64,000 nucleotides of DNA from NCBI GenBank assembly GCA_050084985.1, contig JBITNC010000001.1:215388001-215452000 (forward strand), given 5' to 3'. Under the pieces are notes generated by a model that did not search any database, had not been told where the DNA came from, and was given only the letters and a program-made list of their open reading frames with translations. Position numbers and translations under genes: made by a program. This document shows positions 23,940 through 35,765 of this stretch, in pieces. The DNA is from Nageia nagi (lineage: Eukaryota > Pinophyta). Position 1 is the first letter of the stretch, and every line of letters begins with the position of its first letter.

Positions 23940-24280
23940 GATTAAGATAGTAGGATGGTGTTTTATTTCAAAGTGGGTATTATTTCAAAGTGGAGTTGCC
24001 ATGTTTATCAAGTAAGGTTAAATCTATTTCATTTCAAAGTGGGGTTTTTAGGTCCATCAAGTCAATTTGGGCCCATTCAAATTCAAAGTGGGGTTTCTAG
24101 GTATGTTGGGTTAGGTTAGGTTAGGCTATTTTGAATTTAAACTAGGGTTTCTAGGTCTATCAAGTTGGGTTATGCTCATTTAGTTTCAAAGTGGGGCTAC
24201 TAGGTCTATTGGGTCAGATGAGGTTAGGTCAATTTGGTTTCAAAATTGGGTTGGTAAGTCTTTAAAATTTTGGTATGGAT
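23940..24280. repeat. Degenerate ~60-bp repeats (CAAAGTGGGG units)
   Basis: TTTCAAAGTGGGGTTTCTAGG-like words recur near 23970, 23990, 24035, 24080 and 24185, each followed by a TCTATCAAGTNRGGTTAGG-like word. The period is irregular. Confidence 0.55.
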
Positions 24281-24960
24281 ATATTTAGGTGGATTTTGGG
24301 GTTATCAAGGGTGAAAAAGGATATAGACCCATTTAAGTGGATTTTGGGGTTATCATTTGTAAAAAGTAGGGTCAAGATTATCCCATTAGATTTTGGGATT
24401 ATCACATGTAGAAAACATGGTTAGGCTTGTTCAAGTGGGTTTTGGAGTTACCTCAAGAAAAAATGGGCCCAAGTCCATCTAGGTGGATATTTTGGGATTT
24501 GTGAGATCAAAAATGGGTTTACCTCATCCTAGTGGATTATCAATGGTAAAAATAGACCTAAGTCTATCTAGGTGGGTTTTAGTGTTAACATGGTAAAACC
24601 TAGGTAGGTCATGCTCATTGGGGTGGGATTTTAAATATGTTATGGTAAATATAGAGTTGGGCTTTTCCAAGTGGATTTTGAGGTTATCATAACCAAAAAT
24701 GGAAATGAGCCCATTAGGGTGAATGTTGGGGTTGATCACAAGACAAAATGGGATCAAGCACATTTAGGTGGTGTTTAAGGCTTATTATAGGAAAGAATAA
24801 ATCCATTCTATCCATATGCAATTTTGGGTTGTTACAAGACAAAAATGGTATGGATCCATTCAAGTGTATTTTATGGTTATAATAGGAGAAAATGGGTTCA
24901 ATTCCATACATGTGAATTTTGAGGAGAGGGTAAGAAAAAATGGGGCCAAATAATACCCAA
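24281..24960. repeat. ~49-bp degenerate tandem repeat
   Basis: AGGTGGATTTTGGGGTTATC-like words occur near 24291, 24339, 24389, 24438, 24485 and 24535 and continue to ~24920, in steps of about 47-50 bp, each followed by an AAAAATGG word and a CCATYTAGG word. The minus-strand frames at 24524-24911 are produced by this repeat. Confidence 0.7.
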
Positions 24961-25210
24961 CATGTTGAAAAGAAAAATTAGTTTTGTAACTATCTCCACT
25001 TGTAATATTTTGCTCAATAGAAGGATACATTTATCAGTATAGTGGTTGACATGTGGAATTTCTAGTTTAGGTATCATGAATTCCTTAATGAGGGGAGGTT
25101 ATTATACCCAAACCATAGGGTAGGTTATAAAATATTCATACATAATTAATGTTAGTAATAAATATAATATCAACCTTAGAGATATGTGGGGGATAGATAA
25201 AAGTAAAAAA
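24961..25210. other. Interval before the 5S-like sequence
   Basis: Contains a purine run TAATGAGGGGAGG at ~25087-25099 and AAAAAAGGGTG at the 5S border. On the minus strand the AAAAAA run reads as a Pol III-type T-run directly after the 5S 3' end. Confidence 0.4.
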
Positions 25211-25328
25211 GGGTGAAACACTAAGACTTCCTAGGAGGTCACCCATCCTAGTACTACTCTAGCCTAATCCTATTTAACTTTAAAATTTTGATGGTATTTG
25301 CTTCATTAAGGTTTGTTTGATTGCACCC
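25211..25328 (-). pseudogene. 5S rRNA pseudogene or 5S-derived sequence
   Basis: On the minus strand this 118-bp stretch starts GGGTGCAATCA, contains AAGTTAAATAGGATTAGGC (box A region) and GAGTAGTACTAGGATGGGTG followed by ACCTCCTAGGAAGTC, and ends GTGTTTCACCC followed by T6. The order and spacing match plant 5S rRNA (about 120 bp). The internal control region around GGATGGGTGACCTCC is almost unchanged, while the 5' half has many C-to-T changes, so it is not a working 5S gene. It could be an isolated pseudogene or the 5S part of a Cassandra-type TRIM LTR; I saw no second copy at TRIM distance. Confidence 0.85.
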
Positions 25329-25339
25329 ATCATAATAAG

Positions 25340-28300
25340 ATCTCATTTATTTAACTATGGGACATATACTAAACTATTAACCATGGGTCAAACCATGTGC
25401 CAAATTATTGCTAAACCATGGTTAGATTGTGGGTTGAGCCTTAGAATGTGGTATGAATTATGGACCATGAGTTGAACCATGAAACTTAGGTCAAATCATT
25501 GATCAATGAAATAAACTATAAGCCAAGAGATGAACTATGGACCATGGGTTGAGCCATGGAATGTAAGCTCCATGGAACATGAGTTGAATAGTGGACTATG
25601 GACCAAACCATCAATTGTGGGTCAAACCATGGATCATGAGTTGGACCATCATCCATGGGTTTAATGGTGGATCATGGGCTAAAAATTAATCATGGATATT
25701 ATGTTTAACCTTATACCATATGCCAAACCATGGACTATGGGCCTAATCATGGATTGTGACCCAAACTATGGACCAAGGGTTGAACCATGAAACTTAGTTC
25801 AAATCATGGATCATGTGTCCAACTATAGAGTATAGGTCAAACCTTAGATCATGGATCATGGTTTGAATCATGTACCATGGGACAAACTATGTATTATGGG
25901 ATAAACCATAGATTATGGGCCCAAATATGGACAAAGGGCCTAATTATGGACCATGGATTAAACCATGAACCATAGGCCCAACTTTAGACAATGGGCCTAA
26001 CTATATACTATGTTCCAAACCATAGACTATGGATGAAATTATGGATTATGGGCCCAACATTAGACCATGGGCCAAACCATGGATAGTAATTTGAACCATG
26101 AACCATAGGCCAAACCTTAGATTATGGGTTAAAAAGTGGACCATGGGTCAAATCATGGACCATGGATCAAACCATAGACCATGTCCTAAATGATGGATTA
26201 TGGATTGAACCATGGATTATGAGAAACATCATGGAATATGGGTTGAACTATGGGACATGGGCCAAAACATGGATCATTGATCAAACTATGGACCATGGGC
26301 CCAATCATGGACCATGGTCTAAACTGTGGACCATGGCCTATAATGTGAATATTTGGTTAAACCATGGTCCATGGGAAAAGTTATGTATCATGGTCCTAAA
26401 TATAGATAGTGGGCTAAACCTTGGACCATGGATGATGGGCCCAACTATAGATAGTGGGTCTAATAATGGACTATGGGTTGAATCATGGATTGTGGACCCA
26501 ACCATAAACTATGGGTTGAACCTTAGATCATGGGTTATACCATGGATCATGGGATGAACCTTGGACCATGGGTCAAACCTTAGACTATGGGTTAAACCTT
26601 GGACCATGGGCTAAATCATGGAACATGGGATGAATCATGCATTGTAGCCTAAAGAATGGTTTATGAGCCAAATCATGGACCATAGGAAAAATCATGGATG
26701 ATTTACCCAATCATATACCATAGGAACAACCTTGAAACATAAGATGAATTATATATTATGGGTTGAATCATGGATTATGGTTCAAACCATGGATGATCAG
26801 CTATGGATCATAGGCATAACTATGGATAGTTGATTGAACTAGGGATCATAGGTCAAACCATGGATTGAACCATGGAACTTGGATTAAATAATGGATCATG
26901 GGCCAAACCATAGAACTTGGTTCAAACTATGGATCATTACTCAAACCATGGAAAATGGGTCAAACATTAGGTTAATCCATAGGATAGTCCCTCAAACTAG
27001 TTGATGAGCTAACTTATGAACCAAACCATGGGCCAATCCATGGGCTGACCTATGAGCTAATCCATGGGTCAAACCATTGATAAATCCTTAGGTTATTTCA
27101 TGGGCTAGTCCTTAGACTAAATCACAAAAAATGTGCCAAACTTGATTACATAAACCATGGTAAACTAGATCATGAAAACTATGGCTAACTCAACCATCAA
27201 AAACTAGATCATATAACATAGGAAAATTGCACACCATGGAGTCCAAAGAGGGTTTTCCATAATAAACATAGGAAATGAATTATTGTATTTGATGGTAGAT
27301 GAGGTTTTTTACCCAAATCTACTATATATTTTATGGGATGGTTATTTATTTAACCCATGGGTTAATCATTCTTTATCCTAGACCATAGGGACCATCCTTG
27401 AGTTGGTTCATGGGATGGACCATGGGTTGATCCTTGGGCCCATTCATTAATCATCCATTTGATTAAACCATGGACTATTAAATGGACTAGTCCACAAGCC
27501 ATACCATGGGCACTATGAGTAAATCATGCACTATTTTTTCCAAATCAAGATTTTTATAAAATATATATACCATAGAAAATGGTCCATGGTTTGATCCATA
27601 AGTTAATGCATAGGCTGGTTTATGGGCTAAACTAGGCCTAATCATGGGTTGATCCTTAACTTAGACATGGTTTGATCCATAAGTTAATGCATAGGCTATT
27701 CTATGGGCTAAACTAAACCTAATCAGGGGTTGATCCTTAGCTTAGACCATGGATTGACCCATAGGTCAATCCACTAGCTAATCCATGTCCTAATTTGTGG
27801 GATAACCAATGGGTCCATCTAGGCCAAACCATAGGTTGGATCATGGCTGGTCCATGGGATAACCCATAGGTTGGTCTATGGGCTAGTCTAGGTCTTTCTA
27901 TAAGCTAATCCATGAATTGATATATGGGGTAATCCAAGCCTAACCATAGGATGGTCTATAGGCTATATCCAAGTTTGTTCATATGTTGAAAATTAAGTTA
28001 ATACATAAGTTGATTCATGGGATAACCCATAGGCTGATCCATGGGCCCAAAAAAATATATGCTATAGGTAATTGATCCCCTTAAACATTTCTAAATAAGG
28101 TTTTTTTACCTAAAATTAATGTATAGAACTAATATATTTTAATGCTAATCACAGATCAAACCATGAATTAGTTTGAGGGCATGCCCATGAGTTAATACAT
28201 GGAAAAAGCTATGGGTTAGTCTATGGGTTGACCCACTTTCTATACCATGGGTTAGTCTAGGTCAATCTATAGGCTAAACCATAAGCTAATTTGTGGGCTA

Positions 28301-30269
28301 GTTTAGGTTATTCCATAAGTCAATCCATGAGATGATCCATAGGTTGGTTGATGGTCTAACCAAGGCCTAACCATAGTAAAGTTTATTGTCCAAGTTTAGG
28401 CTAGTTCATGGGCTAGTACATAGGTTAGTCTATGGACTAGTCCATAAGCCTTTTCATGGGCTAACCCATGAGCCAATCTATGGAATGGTCCATGGATCAA
28501 TCCTTGGGTTGATCCTTGGTTTGATAAATGGATAGTGCATATGTCAACCCAAGGGCTAATCCAAGGGGCTAGAAAAAATATACATCATAGGAAATAGAAC
28601 TCCTTAACCATTTGTAGATAATTTTTTTTACCTAAACTTAATATATTATTGGGTTGGTATAATCCTAACCATGGGTCATTATGTGGGCTTAAGCATGAGA
28701 AGTATATGGAGTAATCTATATGTTAGTCCATGGGTTAACCTATGGGCTGATCTATGGGTTCACCTACTAGTCATACCATTGGTTGGCTCAAGTCATTCCA
28801 TGAGCTGGTCCATGGGCCAATCCATGGGTTGGTCTAGGTTAATCCATGGGCTAGTCCATGTCTAGTACATAAGCTACCCTAGGCTTAACAATAGCATGGT
28901 GTATGGTCCAAGTCCAAGTTAATTCATGGGTTAGCACATGGGCTAATTTATGGGTGAATTTATTAATCAACCCATGGGATGGTTCATAGGTTGGTCCTTG
29001 GGTTGACTAATGGTCCTATTTATGGGCTAATCCATAAGACTAAAAAAATAGTGTGCTATAAGAAATGGATCCCCTTACCCATATCTAAATAGATTTTTTA
29101 CCTAAAACTACTATAGGTACCAAGCCAATCTAGGCTTGACCATGGTCCATTCCATTATCCATGTCTAGGCTAGTTCATGGGTCAAAACATAAGCTATTCC
29201 ATAGGCTAATACATTAGCTAACTAATGGGCTAGTCCATGGGTCAATCAATGGTCTAGTCCATGGGTTGATCCACTAATCAATCCATGGATTGACTAATAT
29301 TTTGATCTATGGGCTGATCTATAGTTTGATCCATAGTTTAATACATGGGCCTAAGAAACATATGTGTCATAGGTAATGGACTCCTTTAATAGTTTATAGA
29401 TTGATTTTTTAACCTAAAACTCTTATAGATACTGGGCCAATTTAATCTTGATCATGGGCTGGTCCATAGGTTAGTTTATAGGTTGATCCATAGGCTAGTC
29501 TATGTGCTAATCCATGGGTAAACCTACAAGCCTATCTATGGGCCAACCTACTAGTAGGACCATGGGTCAATCTAGGTTGGTCTATGGGCTAGACCATGGA
29601 CTAGTCTAGGTTGGTCCATAGGCTAGTCCATGGGCCATTTCATAGGTTGGTTCATAGTTAGACCTAGGCCTAAGCATGGAACTATCTATGGGCTAGGTAT
29701 AAGTTAGTTAGTGGGCTATTCCATGGGCCTAGAAAAAATTTATAGCATAGGCATTGGACCTCCTTAACCATTTCTAGTTAGGATTTTTACCTAAAATCAC
29801 TATAGGTAGTGGGTTAGTGCAAGCCTAATCATGGGTTAGTCCATGGGTTGTTCCAAACATTATACCATGCATGGTCCATGGGTTGACATCTATGTGTTAA
29901 TTTATGGGTTAACCTACGAGCTGATCTATGGTCCAACTTAGTAGTTGAACCATAATTTGACCTAGGTTGGTCCATGGGTTGGACTATATGATGATATTTG
30001 GGTTGGTCCATGGGTTGTACCATAGGTAAATATTTGGGTCAATCTAGGTTTATTTATAGGCTTTTCTATGAGCCTATCCATGGTTGGTACATAGGCCAAT
30101 CCATGGTCCAATTTGTGCTCTAACCTAGGTTTGACCATGGGGATGTTCATGATCTAAGTCTCAGTTGTTTCATGGGCCAACACACAAGTTGATCCATTAG
30201 CTAATCCATTGGCCGACCCATAGGTTGGTCCTTGGGTCAACCAATGGTATAGTCTATGGGATGACTCAT
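25340..30269. repeat. CCATGG minisatellite array, block 1
   Basis: The first part (to ~27000) has a 19-bp unit close to GACCATGGGTCAAACCATG, i.e. CCATGG words alternately 7 and 12 bp apart. From ~27580 on, a 12-bp unit CCATGGGYYAAT/CCATGGGCTAGT dominates. Segments of ~90 bp containing AAAAAAYATATGYYATAGG, then CCCCTTAACC, then TTTTTTACCTAAAACTACTATAG interrupt it near 28045, 28570, 29040, 29350 and 29720, giving a higher-order pattern. Frames such as 26162-26557 and 28671-28865 are repeat translations and not genes. Confidence 0.9.
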
Positions 30270-30899
30270 TGAACTAAATTAGATCATGTTAGGTTGATCT
30301 CTATAGGAGAATTACTCATTCTAGAGGTATCTATGCTTGAATATTGACTATAGATTGAAACATAAAGGTAATTATTGATCAAAACCATGCCATTAATACC
30401 CTTATTTTACTATTTTTAGGTTATTAATAGTCTTGGTTTTGATGAGTTAGCAATGGAAATTGAAGGGGCATTAATGATTTAGATCTTTGAGTGGTTCAAG
30501 ATCATCAACCAACATCTTGGAGATATTTCTAAGCCTATTTAAATTCATGCTAATCTCTTGATTCATAATCTTATCTTAAAGAGTTTTGGGATTTTTTGCA
30601 TTATAAAGATTTGAAGGAAGGCCAAGATTCATTCTAGAATTTTTATAGTTTTGAAGTTGTTATTCTTACTATATGAGATTATAGTAGTGTTCTAGGAGAT
30701 GCTATTACCATTATTTAATGGTATTTCTCTATATGCATGTAATATTGTAATGTTCATAGATAATGAGAAGAGAAAGTTCCAATTCCATGCTTGATTAGCT
30801 CATATTGGGTGAATTAGGGTAAATCATTATGTTTATCTTGTTTTGTGTGATTGGGATTATTAATTTATATTTTTACATTATGCAATTTTATGGGTCTCA
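30270..30899 (+). repeat. Element C 5' LTR
   Basis: It is paired with 44851-45495. Shared words include CTTGGTTTTGATGA, CTCTTGATTCATAAT, AGATTATAGTAGT and CTCTATATGCATGTA, followed in both by ATAGATAATGAGAAGAGAA. Confidence 0.8.
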
Positions 30900-30959
30900 T
30901 AATGATTCACCTTAAAATGATGTAATTGACAAGAGGCAAGCTTTACAATCAAGGAAATA

Positions 30960-32088
30960 ACAATAAACATATTTTGATACCTTGAAGCAAAAAAATATTT
31001 GTGAACTTATTCTTACACTTTCTAATTTATAAAAGCCATTTAAAGTAGAGACTAATGCAATTGACTATGCCATGGGAGCTATTTTGTTACAAGAAGGTAA
31101 ACCAATTTGCTATCATTTCAAAAACTTTAGTGAAACTATTTCAAATTATCCTACTTATGATAAGGAAATGTATGCATTGGTTCAAGCTATTAAAAAGTGG
31201 AAACATTACTTAATGGGAAAAGAAATAATCATTCATACTAATCATCAACCATTAAAGTACTTGCAAACTTAATCAAAATTGCAGCAAACTAGACACTATA
31301 GATGGATGGATTTTCTATAATAATTTCATCTTATGATCAAGTGCAAGAAAAAAACATATAATAAGGTTGTTAACATGCTTTCTAGACCACTAGTACCTAC
31401 AAATTCCATGCCATTAATAGTGTACAATACTAATTTTAGGCTATTAACAACATGCAAATAGGGGTTATTGATTTCCCCCCTCTTAGCGTTGAAATCTCTT
31501 CCTTTTATTTTTTAGTCATTTTTTAAAGGCATATGTGTAGGATCTTAATTTTGGAGAGGTGTATAAGCAGTTATCTTTATCTAGGTCCAAGTATGAGGGC
31601 TTGCATAATTTTCATTTTTAAAATGGACCTCTTTATTATTTTAGTGCATTATGTGTTCTTGTACTTCAAATATTGCAAGACATTTTGGGGTTGGAAATAC
31701 ATTGTATAATCTGCAAAGGTATGTATATTGGCTAAATATGAAAGATCAAGTTGCCAAATACATAAGGGCATATTTTTTATGATACACCAACAAGCCATTT
31801 AGAAGAAAATTAGGTTTATATCAGCCACTTACAATACTTTCACATCCATGGGAATGTATCTCAATGGATTTTGTTGGAGGATTTCCTATGATCAAGAAGG
31901 GTCATGACTATTTATTTCTTATTGGTTATAGATATAACAAGATGTGTATTTTTATTCTTTGTAAGAATATAAGAATAAGATACAATATTGCAAATTTATT
32001 TCTTTTCACATGTTTAGGTTAATTTTGGATTGCCTACTTCTATTATTTTAGATATAGATAGTAGATTTTTGGGAAAATTTTGGACATG
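30960..32088 (+). pseudogene. pol: Element C RNase H and N-terminal integrase remnant
   Basis: The reading starts with KPFKVETNAIDYAMGAILLQ (RNase H, expected first Asp replaced by Asn at ETNA), then YPTYDKEMYALVQAIKKWKH and HTNHQPLKYL at 31072-31270, then NKVVNMLSRP. The integrase part follows: RYVYWLNMKDQVAKYIRA with the zinc-finger Cys residues lost (Tyr, stop), then WECISMDFVGGFPMIKKGHD (first catalytic Asp kept) and ILDIDSRFLGKFW (second Asp). It then runs into the 5' LTR of element D. Its domains belong to Ty3/gypsy pol, which makes and integrates the cDNA; this copy cannot work. Confidence 0.85.
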
Positions 32089-32093
32089 TGTAT
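32089..32093. other. Target-site duplication of element D, left (TGTAT)
   Basis: TGTAT directly before TGATGAG; the same 5 bp follow the right LTR at 44140-44144. Both lie within the integrase frame of element C. Confidence 0.95.
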
Positions 32094-33459
32094 TGATGAG
32101 ACTCAAAATGGTCTCATTTTTTATGCATTTATTTGATGTGTTAAGGACATTTGGAACACTAATATGACTTGAATGATATTACCAATTGTTATAAACTATC
32201 TAATTTAATGTTGAATGCATATTTGTTTGATCTTCATTTATTAATGTTATTTGTAATTTTGATGCATGAAAAAAATTACTATTTATATTTGAATAATGTT
32301 TGCTGAGCACATATTCTGACTTCTCATAAGAATGATGGCTATAAGTATCAAGTTTCTAGCTCTAGAGTAATCTAATTGAAAGCTCTAGAAATGACATAAG
32401 TCTAGCTCTAGAAACTAACTTATGTCTAGCACCAAAAAGCGACTCAAGTCTGGCTCTAGAAATCAACTTAAGTCTAGCACCAGAAAGTGACTTCAGTCTA
32501 GCACTAGAAAGCAACTTTAGTCTAGCACCAGAAAGCGACTTTAGACTAGCACCAAAAAGTGACTTCATTCTAGCTCTAGAAAGCGACTTAAGTTTGGCTC
32601 TAGAAACTGTTTAAAGGCTCCTAAAATGTAGCTCCAGAAAGGTTCCTAAAATATAGCTCTAGAAAGGCTCCTGAATTATAGCTCCAGAAAGGTTCCTAAA
32701 ATATAGCTCCAGAAAGGCTCCTAAATTATAGCTCCAGAAATATAGAAGAATCAGACACACAAAGCTAAGATGAAAGCTACATCGAAGACAGAGAAGAACA
32801 TGGATCAGTTAGAGAAACTAGAGGAGCCAGAGAAGAAGTCAAGTAGACTTATTCCAATTAGGAACTAGTCTTAAGGACAAAGTAACTAATTCTATTTTAG
32901 ACTTGATCTTTACAAAATTATCTCTAGAATATTAGCAAATAGTGTAGGATAAGAAGGATTGTATGACCCAAATAAATAGGTCAAGTAGTATATATTTAGA
33001 ATGATTAGTTAAAAAGCATTAATGAGCCTATTAAATAAATAGAGACTTAATGACAAAAAGGAGGAGGACTAGCTTTTGTAATCAAATTATACCAGTTCAT
33101 TTGGAAAAGTAATAAAAATGTGTGACAATTCTTTAACACTGTGTTTAATTGTGAGTCTCTACTGGGAAGAGGGGGCCCACTCCTACTGGTAGAGGTCTCT
33201 TATTTGTTTCATGTCAATTTCTAGTTTTTTGCAAAGTATTCAATAGTAGCTTAGTGTGTGTGTTTTCTCCATTTCCTTCAGTTTACTGCAACTTTATCTT
33301 TCCAGTTTAAGTCCTACAAGTCTAAATTTAGCATTATTATATGATTGAAATTTGAATTTTCCAAGTAGAACAAGGGATAAAATAGAGTCCTCAACTGCAT
33401 ATAGCCTTGTACACCAACTCAGGATTGACAAAATTAAATGATGAATTGACAACTCATCA
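32094..33459 (+). repeat. Element D 5' LTR (1366 bp)
   Basis: It starts TGATGAGACTCAAAATGG and ends CTCATCA. It includes a 24-bp and a 25-bp minisatellite (32381-32745). The direct partner is 42773-44139. Confidence 0.95.
32381..32745. repeat. 24-bp and 25-bp AGCTCYAGAAA minisatellites in the 5' LTR
   Basis: About ten 24-bp units (AGCNCYAGAAA + 13 bp, e.g. AGTGACTTCAGTCT) run from 32381 to ~32620. About five 25-bp units AGCTCCAGAAAGGTTCCTAA follow to ~32745. The 24-bp period keeps a frame open on the minus strand (octapeptide SARLKSLS-like), which explains the frame at 32362-32568. Confidence 0.9.
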
Positions 33460-33463
33460 TTTT

Positions 33464-33479
33464 TGGCACCGTTTCCAGG
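33464..33479 (+). other. Element D primer-binding site, tRNA-Asp type
   Basis: TGGCACCGTTTCCAGG, a few bases after the LTR, corresponds to TGGCGCCGTTGCCGGG, the complement of the plant tRNA-Asp 3' end and the usual site in Athila-type elements. Two of the three differences are CpG-type G-to-A changes. Confidence 0.8.
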
Positions 33480-33675
33480 GAAGGTGTTAGTTAGGACTAG
33501 TGACAACAATTCTTGTAGTAGGATTCCTACCAGTACCATATTAGAAATTATGTGCAACCATGTTTCCTCAAAGGGGATCTTTGAGTGGTCTTGAGTAGTA
33601 GCCATACAAGAGTTCTTCAGTCAAATTATTTTGAACTTGCTTAGATTTGATTTCAAAGTTTATTATTTAGAATGA

Positions 33676-35470
33676 ATGAATAGATTTAGAGATGAGAGGG
33701 GAAGATTTATTAGTAATAAAGGTAGGAGTAGTAGAGGTAGAGGTCACACTCCAGTAAAACCCCCCAAAGAAGACCTATTGAATTAGGTAGAGCTACCTCA
33801 TCACAACAAGCTAAAATGTTCAAGAAAGGCCTAATGTTGTTGAGCAATCTTTATCAGTTGAAACTAAAGAAATTCACAGTCATAGTCATCAGAAGAACGA
33901 GATCCTAGGCATCTTGAAGAAGAATTAATTAAAGAAAAAACTCTTGAACAATCTGTAGAAGTTAATGTTTCAAAAAAGGAACCTGTAAGATTTTTTGAAA
34001 TTTCTTCACCATTGCACATCCAGATTCCTTCAAGTAGTACAGACTCTGAAGCTGAAAGTGAAGAAGCAAAAAGACCTTTTGGAACTTTTGTTAATCCATT
34101 ATATACTATGTCAGGAGGAACAGGTAGTACTAATGCTACTGGAGGTAGTGGTGGAGGAGGAGTAAATCCATAAAATCCAAATAGGACCTTCTCTTTTCCC
34201 ATCCTACTTGCTCTAGGAGTTGATGCCCAATGAAGAATATCTCACCATCAGTGTTACCCAACTTTAGAGGTTTTCCAAATGAGGATCCTGATCAGTTCTT
34301 ATTTGAATTTAAAATCATATGTAAAACATATGATTATGAATTGGATAATAAAAAGTTGAAACTCTTTCCTTCTACCTTGAAGGATAATGCAATGAGATGG
34401 TTCATGGGACTTCCACCAGATTCTATCACCACTTGGGTAGAAATAGAAAAATTATTTCTAGAAAAATATCAAGAGTATTGTAGAGTCAAGGACAGGAAAG
34501 ATGAACTATTTAGAATCAAGCAAGAAGAATCAGAAAGCTTGGAGGATTATTTGGATCGGTTCCTTTTTGTGCAAAAAAGGGTAGGAACTAACTTTGATCC
34601 TGATTTTGTTAAGACAATATTTCTATGAGGATTGTTAGAATCATCCCTTGATGTTTTGAATCTAATGGGAAGAGGAAATATCTATACATTGGATTTGGAT
34701 GAGATCATTGAGTTATGCATAAATTACTCAAGGACCAGAGCTCCTACTCGCAAAACAAAACTTCACACTAAGGATAGTGTGGTTAGTGAACTCATTGAAG
34801 AATTGGCCAATTTCAAAACTGACATTTTGGTGGAATTGAACCAATTGAAAGGAGGAACAAATAGAGCAGCTAAAGCAAAAGATCCATAAGACTCACAAGA
34901 CTCATTAGCTATCTATTGTCCTAGGTGTAAAAAGAAGCATGCACTTCATGAATGTCCTCTCAACAAAATAGAAATATGTGGATTATGTTAGAAAAATCAT
35001 AAGATAGATAACTGTGAATGTTTAACAGTAGCCCAAATGTCATTAGCAAGTATGACAAGAGATGCAAGCTACGTTGCACCAAGAGGAAACAATAGTTTGC
35101 AAGGCTCAACAAGGCCTTATTTGCAATCTTGGTGGAATATGTAATATCCACCTAATATGATGTCATATCCTCCATGGATGTCAAATCAGGATTGGACACA
35201 ATCTAGTCAAAATCAATAGTGGGGAGGACCATGGAATAACCACTCTAGTTGGAATCAGTCCAATTGGAATCAAGGAATGCAGCCAAATTGGAATTAAGGA
35301 GGTCAATTTGGTTGGAACTAGGGAAATTATCAAAGAAAATGGAGTTAGAATACTCAAAAATAATAAGCATTATTACCAAGGCCAGCTCAGATAAGTCAAA
35401 GCCAAATATAGCCAAAATAGCCTGCATTGCCAGCTCAACCTGTTCCAAATCCCAATAATAGGCAAGTCAC
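33676..35470 (+). pseudogene. gag: Element D gag, broken
   Basis: A likely start is ATG at 33676 (MNRFRDERGRFISNKGR, Arg/Gly-rich). A Ser/Glu-rich and Gly-rich linker (SGGTGSTNATGGSGGGG) follows to ~34180; a frame change occurs near 34200-34230. The gag domain is at 34230-34628 (LPNFRGFPNEDPDQFLFEF, LFPSTLKDNAMRWFMGLPPD, ESLEDYLDRF) and continues to 34889. Two CX2CX3HX4C zinc knuckles lie at about 34917-35013 (CPRCKKKHALHEC and CGLC..NHKIDNC), then a Trp/Asn/Gln-rich tail to ~35350 with many TAG stops where Gln is expected. A TGA at 34626-34628 splits the gag domain. The family function is particle assembly and RNA packaging. Confidence 0.85.
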
Positions 35471-35765
35471 CTATCACATTGATTAGAATGATACTACCTA
35501 AATTAATGCCATACAATGTGATGAGATTCAATTAAGATCTAGGAGGAAGATAATAGAACCAATAAAAACAACAGATTTGGATCCACCAGTAGTCACAAAG
35601 ATAAATAATGAAGAATCTGATCACACTATTGGAAGTCCATCCTAAAAAGAGGTCCAAAAGCAAAAGGAAGAATAGATTCCATATCCTAAAAGGTTAGTAA
35701 TCAAACTAATTGAAAAAGAGTCTAAATTACTTAGAGAATTAAAAAAACTCAATATATCTATTCCA

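Noticed and set aside
24524-24911. Minus-strand frames with repeated HPN/HLD words
   Set aside because: They are translations of the 49-bp repeat, with no family.
26162-26557. 131-codon plus-strand frame rich in Trp, Asn, Gly and Met
   Set aside because: It is a translation of the CCATGG repeat and is not conserved between blocks.
28671-30150. Frames on both strands in the CCATGG array (28671-28865, 29829-30150)
   Set aside because: The 12-bp period keeps frames open by itself; the peptides are simple repeats.
25340-30269. CRISPR-like array
   Set aside because: Spacers are not unique, units are 12-19 bp and degenerate, and the context is plant nuclear DNA.
32362-32568. Octapeptide-repeat frame (SARLKSLS-like) on the minus strand, also at 43041-43247
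   Set aside because: It comes from the 24-bp minisatellite in the LTR, and the strand is opposite to the genes of D.
33864-34202. 112-codon minus-strand frame in the gag leader of D
   Set aside because: It is the shadow of the Gly/Ser-rich N-terminal gag region read on the plus strand.
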